A DNA stretch of 13,204 bases from Oscillospiraceae bacterium (GTDB lineage: Bacteria > Bacillota > Clostridia > Oscillospirales > Ruminococcaceae): contig JAAVIG010000105.1 in NCBI GenBank assembly GCA_014796735.1, positions 1 to 13,204 of the forward strand, in the 5' to 3' direction. How positions within the stretch are numbered: the first letter of the stretch is position 1; the number at the start of each line of letters is the position of its first letter. Positions 6,555 to 13,204 of the stretch are shown piece after piece. Below the pieces are notes generated by a model that saw nothing but the letters and a program-made list of their open reading frames with translations, was not told where the DNA came from and did no database searches. The position numbers and the translations under genes are program-made.

Positions 6555-7412
6555 ATGGCCAGTAAAAAAAGAAAGCAAATCGGCAAATCCAGAGCCGGTG
6601 ACATAGCGATTTTTATAATGCTGATGCTCGTCGGCGTATTTATGCTGTTTCCCATTTACCTCTCGGTAATACAATCGATAAAGCCCTCGCAGGAATTGTT
6701 CCTGTTCCCGCCTAAGATGTACGCGATCGCTCCCACCGGGCAAAACTTCATTGACCTGTTAAATACTGCGTCAAACATGTGGGTGCCCTTCTCAAGATAC
6801 ATATTCAACTCGGTTTTCGTAGCGGTAGTTGTAACGATATGTCAGCTTCTGTTTTCATCTTCCGCCGCCTATGTGCTTGCAAAGGGCCGCTTCCCTGGAC
6901 AGAAGGCGCTGAACAAGATAATAGAGCTTGCGCTGCTGTTTACCTCCTCCGTAATGTTCATCATGCAGTACATGGTAATGGCCGTCATGGGACTTATCGA
7001 TACTTACCTTGCTATTACTCTTCCCTATATCGCAACTCCTATGGGCTTGTTCCTTATGCGTCAGTTTATGGGACAGATCCCCGAAGCGATCATCGAAGCC
7101 GCAAAGCTTGACGGCGCAGGACATATGAGGACCTGCTGGCAGGTAGTAATACCCAACGTTAAGCCCGCTATCATGACCTTGATGATATTCGCGTTCCAGG
7201 GCGCATGGCAGGTAACCGGTTACTCCTTTATTTACAGCGAAGAGCTTAAGCCTCTCCCCACCGTTATGTCGCAGATCTCCTCGGCGGGTATCTCCCGTGC
7301 GGGCGTTGCGGCGGCGGCAGTCGTAATAACAATGATCCCGCCTATCGCCGTATTCCTGTTCTGTCAGAGCAACGTTATGGAAACCATGGCGCAGAGCGGT
7401 ATGAAGGACTAA
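6555..7412 (+). CDS. Carbohydrate ABC transporter permease, MalG type
   Basis: This 285-residue membrane subunit is the partner of the preceding permease. The first hydrophobic segment (about 15-40) follows a short basic N-terminus. The EAA loop is at 181-200 (EAAKLDGAGH followed by VVIP), matching the MalG group, and further membrane segments lie at about 82-108, 122-147, 153-170, 203-222 and 248-270. ATG 6555 has AAAGGA (6541-6546) at good spacing, and only 42 nt separate it from the preceding gene, so the two are co-translated or at least co-transcribed. The intergenic gap contains ATCCCCATTACA (6521-6532), a loose relative of the 115-128 palindrome half-site. No MalK-like ATPase follows. 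Confidence 0.95.
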   Translation: MASKKRKQIGKSRAGDIAIFIMLMLVGVFMLFPIYLSVIQSIKPSQELFLFPPKMYAIAPTGQNFIDLLNTASNMWVPFSRYIFNSVFVAVVVTICQLLFSSSAAYVLAKGRFPGQKALNKIIELALLFTSSVMFIMQYMVMAVMGLIDTYLAITLPYIATPMGLFLMRQFMGQIPEAIIEAAKLDGAGHMRTCWQVVIPNVKPAIMTLMIFAFQGAWQVTGYSFIYSEELKPLPTVMSQISSAGISRAGVAAAAVVITMIPPIAVFLFCQSNVMETMAQSGMKD

Positions 7413-7454
7413 ACAGGTTAAAAACTATTTTAAGTCAGAAAGGAATGAATATCA

Positions 7455-8981
7455 GTGCCGTTATTTAAGAAAATCGGTGCGGCCGCGCTGGCTGCGGCAA
7501 TAACAGCATCCTGTCTCACGCTGCCTGCCTCTGCGGACGAATCCTATTACGGATATAACTACAACTGGTGGAACGATCCGGTTCCCTCTCAGAACGGCTA
7601 CGTGGTCGACCGTATCGTTACGGGCGTTGATCTGGGCGTAGGCGCTCTCAGTGAGCCCAACGACATGTTTGTAGACGATGAAACGGGAAAGATCTACATA
7701 GTTGACAGCAATAACGCAAGAATAGTGATCACCGACGAAAACCTCAACTCGGGAACCGTTCTTGAAACCTTTAAGTACAGCGATGAGTTTACCGAGGAAA
7801 GAAGCATTGTAAAGAAAACCACGTTGGACTCACCTCAGGGCGTTTTCGTGACCCATGATAACGATAGAACGCTTATATACATTGCGGATTCCATGAATTC
7901 AAGAGTTCTGGCGTGCTACGAGGACGGAACGATCTTCTTCGAGTACACAAGACCTTCTAACGACCTTTACGACGCGGACGTTTCCTTCCGCCCCGACAAG
8001 GTGGTGGTTGACAACGCTCTTAACGTATACGTTGTTATCCCCTCGATCACCAACGGTATGGTACAGTTCAGCCGAGAAGGCACCTTTAACGGCTACTACG
8101 GTGCCAACCGCGTAGAGACCACGGCAGAGGTTTTGCAGAACGCTTTTTACAGCATTTTCATGAACCGTGATCAGATGAGAAAGAGAGCGAGAGCGGTAGC
8201 TATCGAGATCGCAAACTGCGACATCGACGACCAGGGCTTTATATATACCGTTACTTCCTCAAAGAACGCCGACAAGGATATTTTAAAGAAGTTAAACCCA
8301 GCGGGCGAGAACATTTACCTTAACATGGGCTTTGACGACCTGCTGTTCGGCGACGTGCCCCTTTACTACAACGGCAGCAGCTACGCCTCCACTATCGACG
8401 ACGTAGACGTTGACCAGGAGGGAAACGTATTTTTGCTTGACTTCTCCGAAAAGAGAATTTTCCAGTATTCGGATCAGCTTGACCTTGAATTTATTTTCGG
8501 CGGCGAGGGCAACCAGAAGGGCTTGTTTACCTCCCCCACCGCTATCGAAAATTTAAACGGCAAGGTTTATGTTACCGACGGACGTAAAAACACCATAACC
8601 ACCTTTAAGCTTACCGAATTCGGCGAAATGGTTCACTACGCTGTTGAAATGTTCAACAGAGGCTTGTATCAGGAAGCCAAGGGGCCTTTTGAGGAAATTA
8701 TCCTCAGAGACGCAAACTACTGGTTCGCTTATATCGGTCTCGGAAACGCTTACTATACAATGGGCGAAAACGAGACGGCAATGAAATACTTCTACAAGAA
8801 CAGCAAGGGCGGCTATAACAGAGCCTTTAAGGAATACCGCATGGAAATGGTAAGACAGTATTTCAACATATTCATGATAGCTGTGATTGTGCTTATAATC
8901 GTTCTTGTGGTACTTTCCAAGATCGTAAAAGCAGTTAAAAAGAAGAAAGCAGCGGCAGGAGGTGACGGTAATGCGGTTTGA
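7455..8981 (+). CDS. Membrane-anchored extracellular NHL-type beta-propeller/TPR protein
   Basis: This 508-residue protein begins with a signal peptide (1-27, ending ASA before DES). Residues about 60-385 contain repeated propeller-like strands of the NHL type: EPNDMFVD..GKIYIVDSNNARI, SPQGVFV..LIYIADSMNSRV, RPDKVVVDNALNVYVV, VDVDQEGNVFLLDFSEKRI and SPTAIENLNGKVYVTDGRKN. A TPR-like helical pair follows (about 393-450; YQEAKGPFEEIILRDANYW and GLGNAYYTMGENETAMKY). Residues 470-489 form a membrane helix, and the tail is lysine-rich (KKKK at 495-498), so the propeller faces outside. Propellers of this kind usually hold partners or bind ligands rather than catalyse. GTG 7455 follows AGAAAGGA (about 7436-7443). 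The following Yip1-family gene overlaps its 3' end, arguing that the two products act together. Confidence 0.85.
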   Translation: MPLFKKIGAAALAAAITASCLTLPASADESYYGYNYNWWNDPVPSQNGYVVDRIVTGVDLGVGALSEPNDMFVDDETGKIYIVDSNNARIVITDENLNSGTVLETFKYSDEFTEERSIVKKTTLDSPQGVFVTHDNDRTLIYIADSMNSRVLACYEDGTIFFEYTRPSNDLYDADVSFRPDKVVVDNALNVYVVIPSITNGMVQFSREGTFNGYYGANRVETTAEVLQNAFYSIFMNRDQMRKRARAVAIEIANCDIDDQGFIYTVTSSKNADKDILKKLNPAGENIYLNMGFDDLLFGDVPLYYNGSSYASTIDDVDVDQEGNVFLLDFSEKRIFQYSDQLDLEFIFGGEGNQKGLFTSPTAIENLNGKVYVTDGRKNTITTFKLTEFGEMVHYAVEMFNRGLYQEAKGPFEEIILRDANYWFAYIGLGNAYYTMGENETAMKYFYKNSKGGYNRAFKEYRMEMVRQYFNIFMIAVIVLIIVLVVLSKIVKAVKKKKAAAGGDGNAV

Positions 8982-9612
8982 TCTTGACATGCCCGCGTGG
9001 AAATGGCCGTTTTACGTTGCGAAGCACCCCTTTGAGGGCTTCGAGGACGTAAGGTGGAAAAAGGCGTACAATAGCAAGGTTGCTCTGATAATTGTTCTTT
9101 GCCTGTTCATTGTGACCGTGGCTGGACGCCTTTTGACCGGATTCGTTTTCCAAACCAACTTTGAAAAGGTATTTAATGTAGTGCCCTTGTTCTCCAGCTC
9201 CGTCCTGATCTTTTTCATATGGGTAGTGGGCAACTGGTCATTGTGTACGCTGTTTAACGGCGAGGGCAAAATGCAGCAGATAATGTGCGTTACCGCGTAT
9301 GCGTTAGTGCCTTACATTATTTCCCAGGTAGTATACATTTTTGCTTCCAACATACTGACAAGGCAGGAGGGAACGATCCTCTCGTTTATCTCCTACATTG
9401 GTATCGTGTGGTCGGCAGTTCTCATTATTTCGGCAATGAAAGCGGTACATCAGTACACCATGCCTAAAACCATACTTGCAATACTCTTCAGTGTGGTTGC
9501 AATGGTTATCATAGTACTTGTGCTTATTCTTTTGATCTCCTTGTTCCAGCAGGTTGTAGTGTTTGTATACTCGATATACACCGAGCTTATGTACAGATTC
9601 AGCATGAGCTGA
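8971..9612 (+). CDS. Yip1-family integral membrane protein
   Basis: The predicted 213-residue membrane protein has hydrophobic segments at about 36-58, 69-92, 105-128, 136-158 and 168-207. This is the five-pass pattern of the Yip1 domain. The stretch NWSLCTLFNGEGKMQQIMCV followed by TAYALVPYII closely matches the typical Yip1 core with its conserved Pro. The molecular function of bacterial Yip1 proteins is not established. ATG 8971 is chosen because AGGAGG (8957-8962) lies 8 nt upstream; a GTG at 8962 would fall inside that site. The ribosome binding site and start lie inside the propeller gene, and the coding regions overlap by 11 nt, implying translational coupling. It may be the membrane partner of the propeller protein. 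Confidence 0.88.
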   Translation: MRFDLDMPAWKWPFYVAKHPFEGFEDVRWKKAYNSKVALIIVLCLFIVTVAGRLLTGFVFQTNFEKVFNVVPLFSSSVLIFFIWVVGNWSLCTLFNGEGKMQQIMCVTAYALVPYIISQVVYIFASNILTRQEGTILSFISYIGIVWSAVLIISAMKAVHQYTMPKTILAILFSVVAMVIIVLVLILLISLFQQVVVFVYSIYTELMYRFSMS

Positions 9613-9687
9613 TCTGCGGGCGGTTCAATTTGCTGCATGAGGCAAAAATCCACAGAACACTTCTCGAAAGGAAGGAATGGTTATAAA

Positions 9688-12069
9688 ATGCTAAAATTCA
9701 AAAGAAAGATGCTGGCAGTAATACTCGCTTTTACCATAGTATTGAGTTCGAGCGTTGTATGGTCGGAGAACGCGGACGCGGCACCCGACGAGACAACGGC
9801 CGCCGATACCGAGGCAGCGGCAGGTACTGACGGCACCGAGGGCGAAGCATCAGCCGACGCCGCACCCGCTGAGGACGAGGAAAGGCCCGTGACTCAGGAC
9901 GAGGCATTAGCTGCAATGACGGAAAAGGCAAAGACTGACGCTCTTACCTTGTACGTTAATGAAGAGACCTGTATATTCGCCGTTAAGGACAACAAGAGCG
10001 GATATATCTGGTGGTCAACGCCCTACGATTACGAAACCGATCCCAAAGCGGGCAACGTTCAGAAAAATCTGATGGCCTCCACCGTGACATTCAGGGCTTT
10101 GGACGTTGAAACGAATACGCTTCTGAACACTACCACCCTGTCCAAAGAGGCAAGCGTAAACAAAAAATCGTTTTCCGTTGAAGACATAGACGGCGGAGTT
10201 AAATTTACCTACATATTCAACGGTCAGAACCTGTCGATACCCGTTTCAATCGTATTGGACGGCGACAAGATATTGGCAAGAGTACATGCCAGCGAGATCG
10301 AAGAGAACATGATAGACGACGACGCTCTTAAGAATTACAAGCTCGTTACGATGAATCTTATACAGTCATTCGGCGCGGGCAGAGCGGACGAGAACGGATA
10401 TATCTTTGTTCCCGACGGCTCGGGCGCGATAATAAACTTCAACAACGGCAAGACATCAACTCAGGTTTACCGCTCAAAGGTTTACGGCGAGGATTTGGCT
10501 GTCAGCAAGACTACAATGCCAAATAAGACAGAAAATACCTATCTTCCCGTTTTAGGTATTGTCAAGGAGCTGAGCGACACCAATGTAGCTTTGCTGGGAG
10601 TAGTTACCGAGGGCGACGCTTACGCTTACGTAAACGCCTCGGTAAACGGTCAGGCTACTACCTCAATAAACAGCGCGTGGTTCAGCTTTGAGTTCAGAGC
10701 TACCGATACCTATACAATGGGCACCAAAACCCCCTTGACGGTGTTCCAGTCGGGTGATGTCAGAATAGACGACATTGAGGTTTGCTATCACGTAATGTCG
10801 GGAGACGAGTTGGGTCTTGCGGAACTTGCGGAAACCTACAGAGACTACTTAGTGAACGAAAAAGGTCTTAAAAATCAGGCTATGGAGGACTCCAACGCTC
10901 TTTATGTTACCACATACGGAGGTACCGTAAAGAAGCAGTCCATTTTGGGCTTCCCCGTAGATATGCAGACAGTCGCGACATCATACAAGCAGGCGCAGGA
11001 AATTCTCGAGAGGCTTACCGCGCTCGGCGTTGACGACATAAAGCTGATCTACAACAACTTTAACGATACGGGAGTAAGAGGAAGAGTTTCCACAGGCGTT
11101 GACTATTCCAAAAAGCTGGGCGGTCAGAACGATTTCGCGGATCTTAAAGCTTACTGCGATAACAGAAACTACAGCCTGTATCCCAGTGTTGACTTCATGG
11201 AATACAACGAAAGCGGAAACGGATATTCCTTTACATTGAACAGCGCGAAGAGAATAACCAACGCTTACGCGACGCAAACCGACTTTGAGCTTGCCTACGG
11301 TACACCCGATACCGAGGTCAAGCCTCATTGGACGATTCTTTCGCCCTATTACTGGCCCGACGTATTCAACAAGCTTGTAAACTCCTTTAACGCGGAGGGC
11401 ATCAATACTATTTCTCTTAATCAGGCTACGGAAACACTGTACAGCGACTTCGGCAGAAGGAACGCCGACGGCAAGGAGCATATCCTAAGAGCCGACGCGA
11501 TAAAGATCCTTACGGAAGGCTTCCAAAAGCTTAACGACGCGGGTATTTCCATTATTGCGCAGGAGTGCAACGCATACGCTTTGCCCTACGTTTCCGCAAT
11601 AACCAACATACCCCTGTACAGCTCAAACTACGACCTGTTCGACTATGACGTTCCCTTCTACCAGATGGTTGTTCACGGTGTTATCCCCTACTCCTCCAAG
11701 GCGATCAACGCAAGCTCCAACGCAGAAGAGCTTCTGCTGCTCTCCTTGATGACAGGCTCGGGCGTTCACTACGATATGATGTATGCTTCACCCAACGATT
11801 TCACCGACTGTGAGTTTGACAGCTTGTTCTATACCAACTACGAGGGCTGGCTTGAAAGAGCGGCAGAGGAATACAAGCTGTTCAACGACACAATCTCCTC
11901 CTTAAGCGACAAGAGCATCACAAAGTACGAAAGAGTGTCCGAAAAGGCCTTCGCGGTTACATATTCGGACGGCACGGTGATAGGCGTTGACATCGACAAT
12001 TACACCTATACCGTTAACGGGCAGGAGTACATTCTTGCCGATTCCTTACAGAAAGGAGAGGGTAACTGA
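9688..12069 (+). CDS. Secreted DUF5696-type protein with glycosidase-like layout
   Basis: This 793-residue secreted protein has a signal peptide (1-31, ending ADA before AP), then an Ala/Glu/Thr-rich disordered linker to about 65. Residues about 85-440 are beta-rich and contain YIFVPDGSGAIINFNNGK (from about 238), a hallmark I associate with DUF5696 proteins. From about 445 to 735 the pattern alternates strands and helices like a TIM barrel, with acidic residues near strand ends: Asp502/Glu505 (SVDFMEY), Glu582/Asp587 and Glu626 (IIAQECN). A small C-terminal beta domain (about 742-787, TYSDGTVIGVDIDNYTYTVN) resembles those closing many glycoside hydrolases. Function is unproven; a glycan-active enzyme is my inference. 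ATG 9688 starts at the signal peptide, after AAAGGAAGGAA (9667-9677); the frame is open to 9637 without reason to extend. The next permease overlaps its stop. Confidence 0.82.
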   Translation: MLKFKRKMLAVILAFTIVLSSSVVWSENADAAPDETTAADTEAAAGTDGTEGEASADAAPAEDEERPVTQDEALAAMTEKAKTDALTLYVNEETCIFAVKDNKSGYIWWSTPYDYETDPKAGNVQKNLMASTVTFRALDVETNTLLNTTTLSKEASVNKKSFSVEDIDGGVKFTYIFNGQNLSIPVSIVLDGDKILARVHASEIEENMIDDDALKNYKLVTMNLIQSFGAGRADENGYIFVPDGSGAIINFNNGKTSTQVYRSKVYGEDLAVSKTTMPNKTENTYLPVLGIVKELSDTNVALLGVVTEGDAYAYVNASVNGQATTSINSAWFSFEFRATDTYTMGTKTPLTVFQSGDVRIDDIEVCYHVMSGDELGLAELAETYRDYLVNEKGLKNQAMEDSNALYVTTYGGTVKKQSILGFPVDMQTVATSYKQAQEILERLTALGVDDIKLIYNNFNDTGVRGRVSTGVDYSKKLGGQNDFADLKAYCDNRNYSLYPSVDFMEYNESGNGYSFTLNSAKRITNAYATQTDFELAYGTPDTEVKPHWTILSPYYWPDVFNKLVNSFNAEGINTISLNQATETLYSDFGRRNADGKEHILRADAIKILTEGFQKLNDAGISIIAQECNAYALPYVSAITNIPLYSSNYDLFDYDVPFYQMVVHGVIPYSSKAINASSNAEELLLLSLMTGSGVHYDMMYASPNDFTDCEFDSLFYTNYEGWLERAAEEYKLFNDTISSLSDKSITKYERVSEKAFAVTYSDGTVIGVDIDNYTYTVNGQEYILADSLQKGEGN

Positions 12070-13169
12070 TGGCTGAAGAATTTGCATCGGAAAAGGAAGT
12101 TCTTGAAAACGCGGCTGAAACAGCGAAAGCTGCCGAAACCGACGGCAGCGCGGCGGGAACAGTCGAAATCACCGAAGCGGCGGCGGACGGAGATCAGTAC
12201 GCTAAGCGCAGCGGCGGAAAACCTGTCAAGATGAAGAAATCAAGAATTTCTTACGAAAGAAAGAAAAAGCTTTACGGCTACGCATTTATCGCTCTTTGGA
12301 TCGTGGGAACGATTTACATGTTCATTATTCCCCTGATCACTTCTGTTCACTATTCGCTTTCAAACACTACTCCCGTCAGCGCGGACCGCTGGCAGGAATA
12401 CGAGGGAATGACGGGACCGGGCGTTTACTGTGAATGGAACAATTTCGCAAACTATATCAACGACTTTACCTCAGACCAGGACTACATACCTAACCTGCTG
12501 AAATCACTCAGCGCGATGCCCGGCGACACCTTTATGATATTGGTATTCAGCTTGTTTATCGCACTGCTGCTGAATCAGAAGTTCAAGGAAAGAGGTCTGG
12601 TGAGAGCGATATTCTTTATCCCCGTGCTCGTAGCCACGGGCCCCGTACTTAACGTTATAAACGGTGACATGGGAAGCCAGGGCGTCGGAGACGCTTCGCA
12701 GTTCAGCTCCCTGTTCGAGGTAGACATGGTAGACTCGTTCCTCGAATTTATGGGCTTTGCGAATATCAGCCAGTCGGTGGCGGATAAGCTGGGGGAGATA
12801 GCTTCCGATCTGTTCAACCTGATATGGCGCTGCGGTATTCAGACGATCATTTTCCTTTCCGCTTTGCAGCAGATACCCACCGCGGCAAAGGAAGCGGCAC
12901 AGATGGAGGGAGCGACAGGCTGGGAGTTCTTCTGGAAGATCACTTTCCCCACTATCAGCCCGATGATCCTTGTAAATCTGGTCTATACGGTTATTGATAA
13001 CTTTATTGATTCCGCCAACCCGGTAATGAAGCAGATCATGGATAAGGCGACAAGCTGGCAGTACGGTGTAAGTACGTCAATGGCATGGATCTACTTCGCA
13101 ATAGTCGGCGTGGCGCTTGGAATCATTTCGGCTATCGTATCCAAGTTTATATTCTATCAAGTAGATTAA
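12069..13169 (+). CDS. Second sugar ABC transporter permease, MalF/UgpA type, with acidic N-terminal extension
   Basis: This is a 366-residue CUT1-type permease. Its EAA loop is at about 274-294 (KEAAQMEGATGWEFF then ITFP). Membrane segments lie at about 70-92, 150-168, 178-197, 248-268, 296-315 and 338-362. Two features set it apart from the first permease: about 50 extra N-terminal residues rich in Ala and Glu followed by a Lys/Arg-rich stretch before the first membrane helix, and a longer extracellular segment (about 198-247). The ATG overlaps the preceding stop codon by one base (TGATG), with AAAGGAG (12053-12059) upstream, so it is translationally coupled to the DUF5696 gene. With the gene that follows it probably forms a second permease pair, for which no second binding protein is seen in the window. 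Confidence 0.93.
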   Translation: MAEEFASEKEVLENAAETAKAAETDGSAAGTVEITEAAADGDQYAKRSGGKPVKMKKSRISYERKKKLYGYAFIALWIVGTIYMFIIPLITSVHYSLSNTTPVSADRWQEYEGMTGPGVYCEWNNFANYINDFTSDQDYIPNLLKSLSAMPGDTFMILVFSLFIALLLNQKFKERGLVRAIFFIPVLVATGPVLNVINGDMGSQGVGDASQFSSLFEVDMVDSFLEFMGFANISQSVADKLGEIASDLFNLIWRCGIQTIIFLSALQQIPTAAKEAAQMEGATGWEFFWKITFPTISPMILVNLVYTVIDNFIDSANPVMKQIMDKATSWQYGVSTSMAWIYFAIVGVALGIISAIVSKFIFYQVD

Positions 13170-13181
13170 GGAGGGACGAAA

Positions 13182-13204
13182 GTGGCTAAAAAAGAAAAAG
13201 AGCT
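13182..13204 (+). CDS. Start of the next gene, probably a MalG-type permease (partial)
   Basis: A strong AAGGAGGG (13168-13175) is followed six bases later by GTG 13182 and the codons for (M)AKKEKE, running off the window edge. The short basic start resembles the MASKKRK start of the MalG-type permease at 6555, and MalF-type genes are normally followed by MalG-type genes. The identity is inferred from position only; the visible residues cannot prove it. Confidence 0.6.

Noticed and set aside
8962..8970. GTG 8962 as start of the Yip1-family gene
   Set aside because: This codon lies within the AGGAGGTGA ribosome binding site. ATG 8971 is correctly spaced.
10981..11481. 166-codon minus-strand open frame
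   Set aside because: It is antisense to the DUF5696 gene and shows no domain or start signal.
1..13204. CRISPR arrays, tRNA or rRNA genes, insertion sequences
   Set aside because: I saw no regularly spaced repeats, tRNA-like folds, transposase-like proteins or terminal inverted repeats in the window.

Overview
The window looks like a chromosomal piece of a Gram-positive anaerobe of the class Clostridia (Bacillota, possibly Oscillospiraceae/Ruminococcus-like). The reasons are AGGAGG-type ribosome binding sites, frequent TTG/GTG starts, long intrinsic signal peptides without any outer-membrane genes, moderate GC content and CUT1-type sugar ABC permeases. The taxon is inference from style, not from a marker gene.

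All genes lie on the + strand and look like one long transcription unit that runs off the right edge. A terminator (26-54) closes whatever precedes it. About 240 bases of AT-rich control region follow, with a 14-bp palindrome (115-128), a 21-bp-spaced GGGAATTT direct repeat, and a consensus extended -10 sigma-A promoter (294-322). A roughly 150-nt leader precedes the first gene.

Gene order: ABC ATPase of the LolD/MacB/FtsE type (482-1192); a second such ATPase with a C-terminal AbrB-like hairpin domain (1245-2222); a very large secreted solute-binding protein with two N-terminal carbohydrate-binding-like beta-sandwiches (2431-5376); a MalF-type permease (5571-6512); a MalG-type permease (6555-7412); an extracellular NHL beta-propeller/TPR protein with a C-terminal membrane anchor (7455-8981); a Yip1-family membrane protein overlapping it by 11 nt (8971-9612); a secreted DUF5696 protein with a glycosidase-like layout (9688-12069); a second MalF-type permease overlapping that by 1 nt (12069-13169); and the first seven codons of another gene, probably its MalG partner (13182-13204).

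Taken together this looks like a surface system for a complex carbohydrate or glycoconjugate: a secreted enzyme-like protein, a binding protein with extra glycan-binding-like modules, a membrane-tethered propeller with a membrane partner, and two permease pairs. The unusual point is the pairing of CUT1 sugar permeases with LolD/MacB-like ATPases instead of a MalK/MsmX-type ATPase, while no FtsX/MacB-type permease is visible. Whether those ATPases drive the sugar permeases is the central open question. A shared 10-bp motif (TAATCCATTA) upstream of the first ATPase and, inverted, just upstream of the first permease suggests a common regulator.
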